Source: Aeoliella sp052161615 (lineage in GTDB: Bacteria > Planctomycetota > Planctomycetia > Pirellulales > Lacipirellulaceae). From it: a DNA stretch of 64,000 bases. The notes under the pieces were generated by a model that ran no database searches, was not told the origin of the DNA, and saw nothing but the letters and a program-made list of their open reading frames with translations. Position 1 is the first letter of the stretch. Each line of letters opens with the position of its first letter. Positions 8,427 to 17,545 of this stretch are shown here, piece after piece. The stretch is from the NCBI RefSeq assembly GCF_052161615.1, contig NZ_CP197417.1:124001-188000 (forward strand), read 5' to 3'. The position numbers and the translations under genes are program-made.

Positions 8427-8888
8427 TTAGCCGTGCCGGAAACTCCATGCGATGAGCATGAAGAATCCGAGCAAGGTGTAAATGAAAGCAATCGTCACGC
8501 CGGCGAGGAGGTTCCACGCTTTGAACAACGGTAGCGGCGAGGTCAAGTAAACTCCTAGGCATCCGACCATGGAGGTGATGGTCACTGCTATCCAGCCGAG
8601 GTAAAAGTCGCGGAGCGGTTTGTCGATCTTCGCATGCCTTTCATGCCGGGCGTGATGGTAGGCTTGCTTTTGTTTGGGGCTGAGGTCTTCGTATCTCTCG
8701 ACGCCAGCGGGATAGTTGGGGGGCTCAGGGGAATCAAGACGTGGCGGATTGAGCGAAAGCAATGCTCCGACCGCCATCATGACAAAGGGATAAACGAGCG
8801 GCGGCACAACGGCGACTAGCCAACCGATGAGAGGTGAATATCGCCAGTTCGATTTCGTCACGTCCTCTTTGCTGATTGCGTTCGACAA
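8427..8888 (-). CDS. Membrane protein of unknown function
   Basis: A 153-residue protein with four likely transmembrane helices, two near residues 20-45 and two near residues 98-150. Between them is a charged, His- and Tyr-rich soluble segment (LSPKQKQAYHHARHERHAK). No family is recognised. It lies between sufU and sufS on the same strand, but repeat arrays flank it on both sides, so it may be a separate transcription unit and not part of Fe-S assembly. Confidence 0.65.
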   Translation of the reverse strand: MSNAISKEDVTKSNWRYSPLIGWLVAVVPPLVYPFVMMAVGALLSLNPPRLDSPEPPNYPAGVERYEDLSPKQKQAYHHARHERHAKIDKPLRDFYLGWIAVTITSMVGCLGVYLTSPLPLFKAWNLLAGVTIAFIYTLLGFFMLIAWSFRHG

Positions 8889-8921
8889 TTGCTCCCCCTT
8901 CCTGCGACCGCTGTCAGTTCA

Positions 8922-9098
8922 CCTAGGGCGGCACCTCGGCTCGTACCTCGCCTTCGCTTGCCCTAGGCTGACATGTTGCGCCCCTTCGGGGCAATTGGCG
9001 GTGAGCTCGCGCGATCCACGTTCTGTTCTTCTCTGCGACCTCCGTGCCCTCTGTGGTTTATCCTACTGGGGGCTCGTGGAACTCGTCCCCAGCCACCC
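8922..9098. repeat. Repeat array G-D-E
   Basis: Module G at 8922-8992 (GCTCGTACCTCGCCTTCGCT, ending CGCCCCTTCGGGGC), D at 9037-9058 (TCCGTGCCCTCTGTGGTT) and E at 9065-9098 (GGCTCGTGGAACTCGTCCCC) fill the gap between the sufU stop and the upstream membrane protein gene. Confidence 0.85.
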
Positions 9099-9140
9099 GG
9101 TGTTTTCTCAAGCAAAGCGAACGGAATGAATTCCGTTGTA

Positions 9141-9524
9141 CTACGCCACTGGCGAGTGGACGGCTTGCTTGAGCGTCTTCCAACCTAGCAGGCAACATTT
9201 TTGGCGGTTGGGGGTGAGCTTGGCGCCGAACAGTTTGAGCATGTCCTCGGCGCTGTAGGTCATGGCGTGCTCGATGGTCTTGCCGTACATCTCTTCGAGC
9301 AGCATCGAGGCCGAGGCTTGGCTGATGACGCAGCCGTCGCCGTGGAAGTAGCAGTCGACGATGTTGCCATCTTTGTCGAGCTCAAGCTCGATGCGCACGA
9401 CGTCGCCGCACAGCGGGTTCTTCTCTTGATGGGCGTGGGTCGCCCCGTCGAGGTGGCCGCGGTGGAACGGGTCTTCGTAATGGTCCAGGATGTGTTCCTG
9501 GTAGATTTCGTCTTCGCTGGGCAT
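9141..9524 (-). CDS. sufU: SufU/IscU-type Fe-S cluster scaffold or sulfur-acceptor protein
   Basis: A 127-residue protein of the IscU/SufU family, the usual sulfur acceptor for SufS. The conserved cysteines are Cys39 in NPLCGD, Cys65 in GDGCVIS and Cys110 in RQKCCLLG, with Asp41 next to the first. The sequence has the SufU-type insertion between the second and third cysteines (residues about 78-105). The ATG at 9524 starts the family-typical MPSEDEIYQEHILDHYEDP; the open frame further upstream is Pro/Arg-rich and is rejected. sufS lies downstream on the same strand. No sufBCD genes are in the window. Confidence 0.92.
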   Translation of the reverse strand: MPSEDEIYQEHILDHYEDPFHRGHLDGATHAHQEKNPLCGDVVRIELELDKDGNIVDCYFHGDGCVISQASASMLLEEMYGKTIEHAMTYSAEDMLKLFGAKLTPNRQKCCLLGWKTLKQAVHSPVA

Positions 9525-9597
9525 CGCTTGGTAGGACCGTGGCCGCGGGGGGTGGGTTCGGCGGCGGATTGTGGCGTGGGGGGTCGGGTATATCAGT

Positions 9598-10314
9598 CTA
9601 GGTAGCGGGGGGCGGGGGGGCAACCGGCGGCGTTTTCCTGGGCGGATCCAGCAAGGGCTCTAGCATACGGTCCACTTCGTCCACATTTTCCGGGGCGATG
9701 GACAGTTCGAGGCGATAGCTGTAGGCAGCGATCAGAAGCAATTGACCCGCGGTGCGATCACGCCAACCGCATTCGAACCCCCTCGTCCAAGGGTGACAAA
9801 CCCACGGACTGATGAGGCGTCTCGATGTCAGATAGACGGGGCGATGTTTTCCGAACCAACCAACCACGCATCGTCCAGACCATGCTCCGACGTTCAGCCA
9901 ATACATCCACCTGACTAGGTGTAGCGAATAAGTTCCACTCGCACGAGTTGATCGAAATAAATCGCCGACCAGCACTTCACCTGAGATTGCCGCTACCAAC
10001 AGGAAGGCAGCCAAGAACCATAACATCGGTTCTGGTTGAGCTTTAATGCAACGCGCTTGTATGCCGAGTCCAGCAGCCCGCTCTCGTCGCACGTAACGGC
10101 GATAGGAAAAGAAAGACACCTGCGTGCCAATCCAACAGCCAACGGCAAGAGAAACCACTCGTCCGAGGATGCCGATCACCTGCGACTGTGTGAGTCCCCT
10201 CAACCACGGCGCCAAACACGCCAGCACCACCGCCGCGATGGTCGTGGCGATCAGCAGTGTGCGGACGCGGTAGCGCGGGCGCGCGGGGGAGGGGGTGCCG
10301 GGGGATTGTTCCAT
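9598..10314 (-). CDS. Four-helix membrane protein with RTLLIATT first helix
   Basis: A 238-residue membrane protein. After a short Pro-rich head it has a first helix RVRTLLIATTIAAVVLACLA, a second near residues 47-70, a third near 95-115 and a fourth near 130-145. The C-terminal half is soluble and ends Pro-rich. The RTLLIxTT opening is a pattern I associate with many small planctomycete membrane proteins of unknown role. A GTG at 10332 would add six residues; the ATG at 10314 is preferred. No function can be assigned. Confidence 0.7.
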   Translation of the reverse strand: MEQSPGTPSPARPRYRVRTLLIATTIAAVVLACLAPWLRGLTQSQVIGILGRVVSLAVGCWIGTQVSFFSYRRYVRRERAAGLGIQARCIKAQPEPMLWFLAAFLLVAAISGEVLVGDLFRSTRASGTYSLHLVRWMYWLNVGAWSGRCVVGWFGKHRPVYLTSRRLISPWVCHPWTRGFECGWRDRTAGQLLLIAAYSYRLELSIAPENVDEVDRMLEPLLDPPRKTPPVAPPPPAT

Positions 10315-10535
10315 GCTTGGGCGAGTATCCACCGGAGGAGGGTGTATGGCAGAAAGGCATGAGTTTGTGCCCCGTCCGCACGCGTCTGCATGAAAACTTA
10401 ACCATCCGTGGCTCGCGGGACAAGAAAAGCTGGATGCGGGCGGGGTGAAAATACTGGATTCTCGGGCCCCTTTCGCTTAAGCTGCGGTGACGGAATTGAT
10501 CGCTTTGCTTCTCTTTTTTTGCGGGTACTTTTGCG

Positions 10536-12803
10536 ATGGCCAGTTCGTCTTGCTTCCGCCAGTGGGTGTTGGTGGTATGTCTTACGTTGGGTTTTGGTTG
10601 GTCGGCCGTGGCGGCGTTCAACGTCGGCGCGCGCGTCGAAGCCAGTCGCAATGGCAAGTGGGTGCCCGGCACGGTGATCGATTGGAATGGCACTCGGGTC
10701 ACGGTTCGCCTGGACGACGACGGCTCGATGCCCGACTTGGCGCCCGACAAGTTGGAGAAGCGGCTCACTCGGACGTTCTTCGAGTCGGAACTTCGAGCGC
10801 TCGAAGGGGGCGCGGCGGCCCCCGCAGCGAGTCCCCTTTCTCGCCCACGACCGCGTGGGTTTGGCCGCCCCGAGTTTCCGCGCGGACGGGCCGAGATGCC
10901 GCCAAGCGTTTCGCCGTTTGCAGAAGGCCCCGTGGCTGAAACCCGAACCTGGTCGGATGCTTCCGGCAAGTTCAAGATCGAGGCGAGCTATCGCGGCATG
11001 AATGGCGAAAAGGTGATTCTCGAGAAGTCCGATGGGTCGCGAATCGAAGTTCCCTTGGCGAAGCTTGCCTCCGCGGATCAGGAGTACGTGAGTTCGCAGG
11101 GAGGCGATCCCGACAACCCGTTCGCCGTGGCCGCCACCCCGGCACCGCTCGGGACACCGATGGGGGCACCGCAAGGACAAATGCTGACGGCCAATAAGTC
11201 GAAGGCCACCACGCTCGCACCGCAAACCTTCAGCGAGTGGACGTTCGCCCCCAAAACCATCACCAAGACAACGGCCAAGAACCTCCAGCCGCGGACCGTG
11301 CTGCTGCAACCGCTGCCGGATTCGAAGCCCTTCTTCGAAGACTTCGGACAGCTATTCCTTTCCGCCTCGGGAGAGCGGGCGACGCTGGTCCGCAAGCGGG
11401 GCGCGGTGGGGGGGGACGATCAGTGGTACATCGAGCAAATCGATCTGACGTCCGGCAAGTCCATCTGCTGTGCGACCCTTCCGCCCGAACACAAAGTGCT
11501 GGCGGTCGAAGGAGACATGGGCTTGGTGGCCTATCGTTCTGACGATTTTCATGACGACAACACAACGTTGATGATTGGTCAATTGCAAGGCGGGCAGTTG
11601 GTGCCAAAGACCGCCTGGGAGCCGTACAAAGAAGAGAGCTTTGGCCCCAGCAAAGAGACCGAGGCCGCGTGGTTCCTGCCGGGTGGCCACCTGATGACCG
11701 TGAACGGGCATGGCGAGGTCATGACCGTGTGGGACATCAAGACGGCCGAAGCGTTGACGCTCATTCCCGTTTCCCGCGGCTTTGGCGACGACGACGTGGC
11801 GATGAGCCCCGATGGGCAGTACATGGCCATCAAGATGAAAGCCGGCATCGCCCTTGTCGACTTGGTGGAGGGCGAGCACGTCGCCACGATCGAGACGGGC
11901 GAGTTTGGTACGTCGATGTTGCACAAGCTGGCGATCAGCCCCAACAACGACAAGCTTGCTGGCATGACGCACCAAGGAGCGATCGTGTGGGATCTGACCA
12001 CCGGCAAACCAACCGAGGTGCTCGACCACCAAACCATGTTCCCCTCAGGCGACCTGCAATGGGCAGGCGACTTTTTGTTCCACCAGAACCAGTACCTCTA
12101 CGACATGCCGCGGCAGATACTGCTGTGGGAATTCGATGGCATCTCGATGCACAATGGCCAAAGCGTGATCAACAATGGCATGCTTTGCATGGTGGCCAAG
12201 GATCACGAAAGTGCGACGCTGCGGTGCATGCCCTTCCCGACGAAGCAAATGGTCGACAAGGCTGCGAGCCTCGGCCCCCCCGGTTCGCTAGTCGTTGCCC
12301 AAGCGGGCGATCCGGTTGCCATTAAAATTGACGTCGACGAGCACATCATCTCTGCTAGCGAGGTCCGGGCGGCGCTCGAGGCCAACCTCGCGAAGGCGGG
12401 CTACGTGGTGTCCGACAAGTCGGACACGGTGCTGACGGCGATCTGCAAGCAGCTTCCTTCGCAATCCATCAAGATCAACAAGGGGCGGTTTCATTTCCAT
12501 GCTCGCCCCGAAGACATCGTCGAGCACACGATCACCCCCAGCCCCTCGTCGCTCACCCTCACCTACAAGGGCCAGAGCGTCTGGCGGCAGAGCAATATGG
12601 GCCAACCGGGCGGAGCCATTTGGTTGAACGATGGCGAATCGATCGAGCAGGCACTCGCACGCCTTACCACCCCCAATACCAAGCTGATCACCGATTCGAA
12701 GATCCCGGCGACCGTCGTGCGGCCTGGCACCGCCAGCAGCAACGGCGCTTACGGCGTGACCGATCTCAATAGCGGTGTCAGTGGCGGTGGGCGGTTCGAG
12801 TAA
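10536..12803 (+). CDS. Exported SHD1-domain protein with beta-propeller-like region
   Basis: A 755-residue protein with a Sec signal peptide (cleavage near SAVAAF, residue 27). Residues about 28-65 form a Tudor/SH3-like strand set (VGARVEASRNGKWVPGTVIDW). Residues about 130-190 match the SLA1 homology domain 1 pattern (RTWSDASGKFKIEASYRG and GSRIEVPLAKLASADQEYV), which is abundant in planctomycetes. Residues 290-600 contain WD40-like blades (for example MTVNGHGEVMTVWDIKTAEA and GAIVWDLTTGKP). The C-terminal 180 residues are soluble and unassigned. It probably acts outside the cytoplasm as a binding scaffold. It converges on the kinase gene, with only 5 bp between the stops. Confidence 0.8.
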   Translation: MASSSCFRQWVLVVCLTLGFGWSAVAAFNVGARVEASRNGKWVPGTVIDWNGTRVTVRLDDDGSMPDLAPDKLEKRLTRTFFESELRALEGGAAAPAASPLSRPRPRGFGRPEFPRGRAEMPPSVSPFAEGPVAETRTWSDASGKFKIEASYRGMNGEKVILEKSDGSRIEVPLAKLASADQEYVSSQGGDPDNPFAVAATPAPLGTPMGAPQGQMLTANKSKATTLAPQTFSEWTFAPKTITKTTAKNLQPRTVLLQPLPDSKPFFEDFGQLFLSASGERATLVRKRGAVGGDDQWYIEQIDLTSGKSICCATLPPEHKVLAVEGDMGLVAYRSDDFHDDNTTLMIGQLQGGQLVPKTAWEPYKEESFGPSKETEAAWFLPGGHLMTVNGHGEVMTVWDIKTAEALTLIPVSRGFGDDDVAMSPDGQYMAIKMKAGIALVDLVEGEHVATIETGEFGTSMLHKLAISPNNDKLAGMTHQGAIVWDLTTGKPTEVLDHQTMFPSGDLQWAGDFLFHQNQYLYDMPRQILLWEFDGISMHNGQSVINNGMLCMVAKDHESATLRCMPFPTKQMVDKAASLGPPGSLVVAQAGDPVAIKIDVDEHIISASEVRAALEANLAKAGYVVSDKSDTVLTAICKQLPSQSIKINKGRFHFHARPEDIVEHTITPSPSSLTLTYKGQSVWRQSNMGQPGGAIWLNDGESIEQALARLTTPNTKLITDSKIPATVVRPGTASSNGAYGVTDLNSGVSGGGRFE

Positions 12804-12808
12804 TCCCC

Positions 12809-13792
12809 CTACCCGCGCAGCACCATCACCGCGCAAAAGAACACGATCGCCGCCACCGCGGCCCACAGCACCCACAGCCGCGGTTCTTCCTTGCGCATCG
12901 ACGCGACGGGCATCGCCGGGAGTTCGCGGAGCAGTTTGCGCGACTTCTCTTCGCCAAACTCTTCGACCAGGTGCTGGATCAAATACCCTTCGACCGCGCG
13001 AGCGCTGAACGGGCGTTTGTTGGGATCCTTCTCCAGTAGCTGCATCACCATCTTCGACAGCCACTCGGGGCACTCGACGCCGCGCTCGGCTAGTGGCAGG
13101 GGCTCGTTGTGCAGGTGCTGGTCCCACACCTGGGCGAAGTTCGCCCCCATGAACGGCGGCTTCCCCGTGAGCATCTCGTACATCACGCAGCCGAGCGAGT
13201 AGAGGTCGGCCTTGGAGCTCATCTGCGCGTCGGCGCGAATCTGCTCGGGGGCCATGTAGGCGTAAGTGCCGACCGTCACGCCATGGTCGGTGATCTCGGC
13301 CGAGTAGGTATCGCGGGCGATGCCGAAGTCGCCGAGCACCAGGTTGCCCTCGGCGTCGAAGAACAAATTGCTCGGCTTCAAGTCGCGGTGGATGATGCCA
13401 TGGTTGTGGGCGTGCTGCAGCGCTGATGCGATCTGCACCGAGTAGGCCGCGACTTGCGGCCAGGGAATCGGTCCCTTTTGCAGTCGGTCTTTGAGCGAAC
13501 CGTGATCGAGCAGCTGCATCGCGTAGAAATACTGCCCGTCCAACATGCCACCGCCATAGTGGCGGACGATGTGCGGATGGTTGAGGCGCTCCATGATGGT
13601 GATTTCGCGCTCAAAGCGATTCACGATGTTCTGGTCGCCCGAAACATTGGGGTGCAGCAGCTTCACCGCGACCGGCTCGGGGATGTCGGGGCTGGTAGCC
13701 CGGTACACCACGCCCACAGTCCCCATGCCAAGCTGCTCGCCGAGCGAGAACGTGGCCTTGGTGGGCAGGAATTTGAGCTTGCGGACCGCCAT
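12809..13792 (-). CDS. Serine/threonine protein kinase with C-terminal membrane anchor
   Basis: A 327-residue Hanks-type kinase, probably held at the inner face of the cytoplasmic membrane. Kinase motifs are complete: glycine loop GMGTVG (22-27), VAVK with Lys44, HRDLKPSN with catalytic Asp137, DFG (155-157), activation segment ending YMAPEQ, and the DLYSLGCVMYEML helix. A single hydrophobic helix closes the protein (about 304-325) with no extracellular sensor domain, so it is tail-anchored. No phosphatase or substrate gene is adjacent apart from the convergent SHD1 protein. Confidence 0.95.
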   Translation of the reverse strand: MAVRKLKFLPTKATFSLGEQLGMGTVGVVYRATSPDIPEPVAVKLLHPNVSGDQNIVNRFEREITIMERLNHPHIVRHYGGGMLDGQYFYAMQLLDHGSLKDRLQKGPIPWPQVAAYSVQIASALQHAHNHGIIHRDLKPSNLFFDAEGNLVLGDFGIARDTYSAEITDHGVTVGTYAYMAPEQIRADAQMSSKADLYSLGCVMYEMLTGKPPFMGANFAQVWDQHLHNEPLPLAERGVECPEWLSKMVMQLLEKDPNKRPFSARAVEGYLIQHLVEEFGEEKSRKLLRELPAMPVASMRKEEPRLWVLWAAVAAIVFFCAVMVLRG

Positions 13793-13913
13793 CGAAAACC
13801 AAGCGAGAGACGAGGATTAGCAAAGAAGCGGGAAGCCGAATCACCGCCGATTGGCTCGTGTCTCTTAAGTTTCGCGGAATTAGGGGCCGGGGGCAAGCAA
13901 GGCCGCCCAACCT

Positions 13914-14006
13914 GCGAGCCGGGTCGTCCCCGACCCCGGAAGGCCTCTAACCGTGTGTATGTCGTCATGGTTTCGAAAGTCCGGGGTCGAGGACGACCCG
14001 GCTCGC
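13914..14006. repeat. Inverted pair of module B
   Basis: Reverse B (13914-13940) and forward B (13980-14006, GGTCGAGGACGACCCGGCTC) form 27-bp arms with one mismatch and a 39-nt spacer. It lies upstream of the kinase gene in the 450-nt gap before trhA. The rest of the gap (14007-14242) holds AT-rich TATTTTAAT near 14190 but no feature I can support. Confidence 0.85.
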
Positions 14007-14242
14007 TTGGTGCTCTTGGAGAGAAACTGGGGACGTAGGGAGAGAATCGCTACTCTTCGCGTTTTCCTGCGGAAAATTAATTCGGCCGGACCTGTAACAC
14101 CCCATCCCGACTCGCGTAGGAGAAGAGGTGACGCCCTCCAACCAGCACGTGCTGGGGCCCCGTGCCGCGACAATCTCGCCTCGGGGTGGTATTTTAATAG
14201 TTGGTCGCTGCGACCCTCCGAAGTCCGAAAGGTGTTAGATCC

Positions 14243-14929
14243 ATGACACTCGCTAGTATCGCCGAACAAACCCATCTTCGTGATTACTCCGAATCGGAAG
14301 AGGTGGCGAACACCATCACCCACGGCCTGGGAGCCCTGGCCGCCGCGGTCGGTATGGTGCTGCTCGCGATTTGGACCTTCCAACAGGGAAGCGTATGGCA
14401 CATCATCGGCACCAGCGTGTTCGGCATCACCATGGTGGTGCTGTATGCCGCCTCGACCATCTACCACGCTGTGCCCCAGCAGTTGGAAGAGGCCAAGCAG
14501 CGGTGGCGGCGGTACGACCAGTCGGCCATCTACCTGCTGATCGCCGGCAGCTACACCCCGTTCATCCTGGCCAACATGCGGACGCCAATCGGCTGGAGCC
14601 TGCTCGGCTTTGTGTGGATCGTCGCGGCGTTTGGCATTTATGGCGAGCTCGCCGAACGCACCCACTCCACCAACATTCGCACTGCGATCTACGTGGCGAT
14701 GGGCTGGTCGGCCCTGTTCGCCATCGGACCGATCCTGCAAGTGATGCCAATGGCCGGCATGGTGCTCATTGGGCTCGGCGGAGCGGCCTACTCGATTGGC
14801 GTCGTCTTCTTCCTCTGGCGGCAACTCCGCTACCACCACGCCGTGTGGCACCTGTTCGTGATCGCGGGTACCGCGTTCCACTATGCCGCCGTGGTCCTCT
14901 GCACGCTGTCTCCCGCTGCGGTCGTCTAG
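14243..14929 (+). CDS. trhA: TrhA/hemolysin III-family channel protein
   Basis: A 228-residue, seven-helix membrane protein of the hemolysin III/PAQR family. Family hallmarks are the N-terminal EVANTITHGLGAL, the STIYHAVP segment, YTPFILAN after the third helix, and the last-helix VWHLFVIAGTAFHYAAV; these His, Ser and His positions form the metal site in PAQR proteins. TrhA homologues are tied to membrane-fluidity or energy homeostasis; the local role is unknown. The ATG at 14243 is preferred over a GTG 14 codons upstream. Confidence 0.92.
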   Translation: MTLASIAEQTHLRDYSESEEVANTITHGLGALAAAVGMVLLAIWTFQQGSVWHIIGTSVFGITMVVLYAASTIYHAVPQQLEEAKQRWRRYDQSAIYLLIAGSYTPFILANMRTPIGWSLLGFVWIVAAFGIYGELAERTHSTNIRTAIYVAMGWSALFAIGPILQVMPMAGMVLIGLGGAAYSIGVVFFLWRQLRYHHAVWHLFVIAGTAFHYAAVVLCTLSPAAVV

Positions 14930-14983
14930 CGACGAGTTCGCTCCGGGGATTCGGGCGGTTTATACTGAAATCCTTGCGCAAGG

Positions 14984-15035
14984 TGTGGGAGGAGTCTCTG
15001 ACTCCGAAGATCGGGGGTCGGAGACCCCTCCTACA
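14984..15035. terminator. K-type hairpin after trhA
   Basis: Left arm 14984-15007 (GTGGGAGGAGTCTCTGACTC) and right arm 15011-15035 (GGGGTCGGAGACCCCTCC) pair across a 3-nt loop. It lies 55 nt past the trhA stop and 46 nt before the next start, and may end the trhA transcript. The same module recurs at 6819, 33424, 38584 and 52910. Confidence 0.6.
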
Positions 15036-15080
15036 GTAAGCATGGACTCCGCGCCTACCGCTAACCCTTGGAGCGTCTCG

Positions 15081-16382
15081 ATGTTCCCGCGCCTGCAGCA
15101 TCACATTCGTGTCTCGGCCAACAAGCATGGCCTCACCTCGCGGCGTGACTTCCTCCGCGCGGTGGGCGTCGCCGGCACGGCACTCGGGGCGATGACGTGG
15201 ACCGATCGCATCGCGCTCGCAGCGGACGATCTGCGGAAGCGCAACAAGGCGTGCATCCTGTTGTGGATGTCGGGCGGACCAAGCCAGTTCGAGACATTCA
15301 GCCCCAAGCCCGATCACGCGAACGGTGGCGAGACCAAAGCGATCTCGACCGCGGTGCCCGGCATTCAGATCGCCGAGAACCTGCCCCGCGTGGCCGACGT
15401 GATGGACGAGATTGCCATCATTCGTTCGATGACCAGCAAAGAGGGCAGCCACCCGCGAGCCAGCTTCTACATGCACCACGGCTACCTTCCGATGGGAGGC
15501 GTAAAGTTCCCGACGCTTGGTTCGAACGTCGTCCATCAGATCGGCGACGCCGCGAACGAACTGCCGAGCTTCGTCCGCATTGGTGCGCGGGTTCAGGGGG
15601 GCGGCAACGCGGGATTCCTGGGGGTCGACTACGACCCCCTGGTGCTCGACAACCCGACGCAGCCGCCGGCAAACAGCTCGCCCACCACCAGCCGCGACCG
15701 CTATCTGCGTCGACTTGGACTGCTGCAAGGACTCGACAGCGAATTCGCACGGGCCGAAGGAACCGACTTGGTGAACGACCACCGCAAGCTCGTGGACGCC
15801 GCGAGCGACATGATCCTGAGCCCCAAGATGGAAGCGTTCGACATCCAGCAGGAAAGCGACGCGATGCGCACCGCGTATGGCGAGTCGAAGTTCGGTGCCG
15901 GATGTTTGATGGCTCGACGGCTCATCGAGCGCGGCGTGACGTTCGTCGAGGTGAACGTCGGTGGCTGGGACACTCACGACGATAACTTCTCGCGCGTGGC
16001 GACGCTCACCAATGAAATCGACCAACCGATGGCCCAGCTCATCGCCGACCTTCGCCAACGTGGCATGCTCGACGACACTCTGGTGGTGTGGATGGGCGAG
16101 TTCGGCCGCACGCCGAAGATCAACGCCCGCAGCGGCCGCGATCACTTCCCCCGGGCGTTCAACGTGGCCCTCGCCGGAGGCGGCGTCCGCGGCGGCCAAG
16201 TCATCGGCGAAACCGACGCCAGCGGCGCCGAAGTCACCGAGCGCCCCGTGCAAGTAAAAGAACTGTTCGCCAGCATCTACACCCTGCTAGGCATCGAACC
16301 CAAACACGAAAACATGAGCCTCATCGGCCGGCCGATTCAACTAGTCGACGAAGGCGAAGCGGTGATGGAATTGTTCGGCTAG
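15081..16382 (+). CDS. Tat-exported DUF1501 protein
   Basis: A 433-residue protein of the DUF1501 family, which belongs to the alkaline-phosphatase/sulfatase-like fold and is greatly expanded in planctomycetes. The N-terminus has a twin-arginine signal (LTSRRDFLRAVGVAG). Family motifs include CILLWMSGGPSQFETFSPKP, GGWDTHDDNF and WMGEFGRTPKIN followed by GRDHFP. In planctomycetes these proteins are usually paired with a cytochrome-type DUF1553/DUF1549 gene, which is missing here. The start at 15081 has GGAG 7 nt upstream; an ATG at 15042 follows the hairpin but has no ribosome site. Confidence 0.9.
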   Translation: MFPRLQHHIRVSANKHGLTSRRDFLRAVGVAGTALGAMTWTDRIALAADDLRKRNKACILLWMSGGPSQFETFSPKPDHANGGETKAISTAVPGIQIAENLPRVADVMDEIAIIRSMTSKEGSHPRASFYMHHGYLPMGGVKFPTLGSNVVHQIGDAANELPSFVRIGARVQGGGNAGFLGVDYDPLVLDNPTQPPANSSPTTSRDRYLRRLGLLQGLDSEFARAEGTDLVNDHRKLVDAASDMILSPKMEAFDIQQESDAMRTAYGESKFGAGCLMARRLIERGVTFVEVNVGGWDTHDDNFSRVATLTNEIDQPMAQLIADLRQRGMLDDTLVVWMGEFGRTPKINARSGRDHFPRAFNVALAGGGVRGGQVIGETDASGAEVTERPVQVKELFASIYTLLGIEPKHENMSLIGRPIQLVDEGEAVMELFG

Positions 16383-16413
16383 TTGAGCGCTCCAAGTCAT
16401 TCCGGCGGAGCCC

Positions 16414-16768
16414 CTGTCATTCTGAGGGAGCCCCAGCGACCGAAGAATCTCGCCCCTTGCCACGCTTGAAACGCAGCCAAGCAAGACGCGCCCGCGAATA
16501 ACGCGAATCCTCGCGAATTGAGGGAATGCTGCGGACGAGCTTTCTGCGAAGTAGAACGCTCCAGATTTCTTCGTCCCCTTCGTTTCCTTCTGTTCCAAAT
16601 CCCCCCGAACTCTTGCGAGTCCGACTACCAATCGATATCCGCGACCATCCTGCCAAATCCGCGTTCATCCGCGTCCTATTCTTTCTTTCCCTTCCTCCTG
16701 TGTCCTCCGTGCGCTCCGTGGTTGGTCCGCACTTCTGGGGGCTCGTGGAACTCGTCCCCAGCCACCCA
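16414..16768. repeat. Repeat array J-P-F-C-D-E
   Basis: J variant 16414-16452 (GTCATTCTGAGGGAGCC), a tract of three CGCGAAT units about 9-11 nt apart at 16492-16519, F 16604-16630 (CCGAACTCTTGCGAGTCCG), C 16636-16683, D 16700-16722 and E 16735-16768. Here F precedes C, so the module order is not fixed. These fill the 518-nt gap before the fae-like gene; nothing coding is seen. Confidence 0.85.
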
Positions 16769-16900
16769 ACGTCCTCTCTTTTTTCTCTCGTTCCGTTCTG
16801 TTCCAAATCTTCCCCACGGACGTTCGGCTACTAGCGTCTCTATTCGTCTCCCCCTAAAATCCTCGGCACACAACATTCTCACTTCACGTGGAGGTTTCTC

Positions 16901-17443
16901 ATGCGGATCGGACTACGGACGGCAGAGGCGATGGTCGAGGGCTCCGAAGACTACATGTGCGCCGAGCCCGAGATTGCCATTGGCGAACTCGACGGCCCGC
17001 TCGGCACCGCGCTCGCCACGCTACTCGGCGACCAAGTGAAGGGCCACACTCGCGTATTCGCCATCCTGAACTGCGACGTCCAAGTTCGCCCCGCGACGCT
17101 CATGGTCAGCAAGGTCACGGTCTCCGACGGTGCCTACACCAACGTCCTGATGGGTAGCGTCCAAGCCGGCATCGCGAATGGCGTCTTAGACTGTGTTCGC
17201 GAAGGAATCATCGACCGCACCAAAGCCAACGAGCTCGGCATCATCTACAGCGTGTGGCTCGACCCGAGCGTCACGAAGGTCAATGAAATCAACCACGCCG
17301 AACTCTTCGACGTCCACCGCGCCGCGACCGTCAAGGTGATCAAGAAAGCCCTCGCCAACGAACCCTCGATCGACTGGCTCCTCGAAAACCAAGAGAAGGT
17401 CACTCACTTCTACCACGACCTGGGTTTGAAGAAGGGTTTGTAG
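16901..17443 (+). CDS. Formaldehyde-activating enzyme homologue (Fae-like)
   Basis: A 180-residue homologue of Fae, which condenses formaldehyde with tetrahydromethanopterin. Matches to the family include IGELDGPLG near residue 30, KGHTRVFAIL, VRPATLMVSKVTV and the long C-terminal helix AATVKVIKKALANEPSIDWL. The length is typical. However, the histidine of the AHID motif that is proposed to be catalytic in Fae is replaced: by eye alignment the stretch reads AEPE, with Glu22 at that position. It may therefore be a Fae paralogue with a changed or non-catalytic role. A GGAGG site lies 7 nt upstream of the ATG. No other methanopterin-pathway gene is in the window. Confidence 0.85.
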   Translation: MRIGLRTAEAMVEGSEDYMCAEPEIAIGELDGPLGTALATLLGDQVKGHTRVFAILNCDVQVRPATLMVSKVTVSDGAYTNVLMGSVQAGIANGVLDCVREGIIDRTKANELGIIYSVWLDPSVTKVNEINHAELFDVHRAATVKVIKKALANEPSIDWLLENQEKVTHFYHDLGLKKGL

Positions 17444-17456
17444 AGCACGCGATCGA

Positions 17457-17528
17457 GCCCCGAAGGGGCCTAACATGACAGCCCAGGGGAAGCGGAGGTG
17501 AGGAACGAACCGCAGCGCAGCCCTGGGT
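17457..17528 (-). repeat. Reverse copy of module G
   Basis: Starts GCCCCGAAGGGGC and ends CAGCGCAGCCCTGG. It lies directly after the fae-like gene and ends 18 nt before the start of the MafI-like gene, so the leader of that gene begins in the repeat. Confidence 0.85.
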
Positions 17529-17545
17529 GTGCTGAGGAGCCCACA

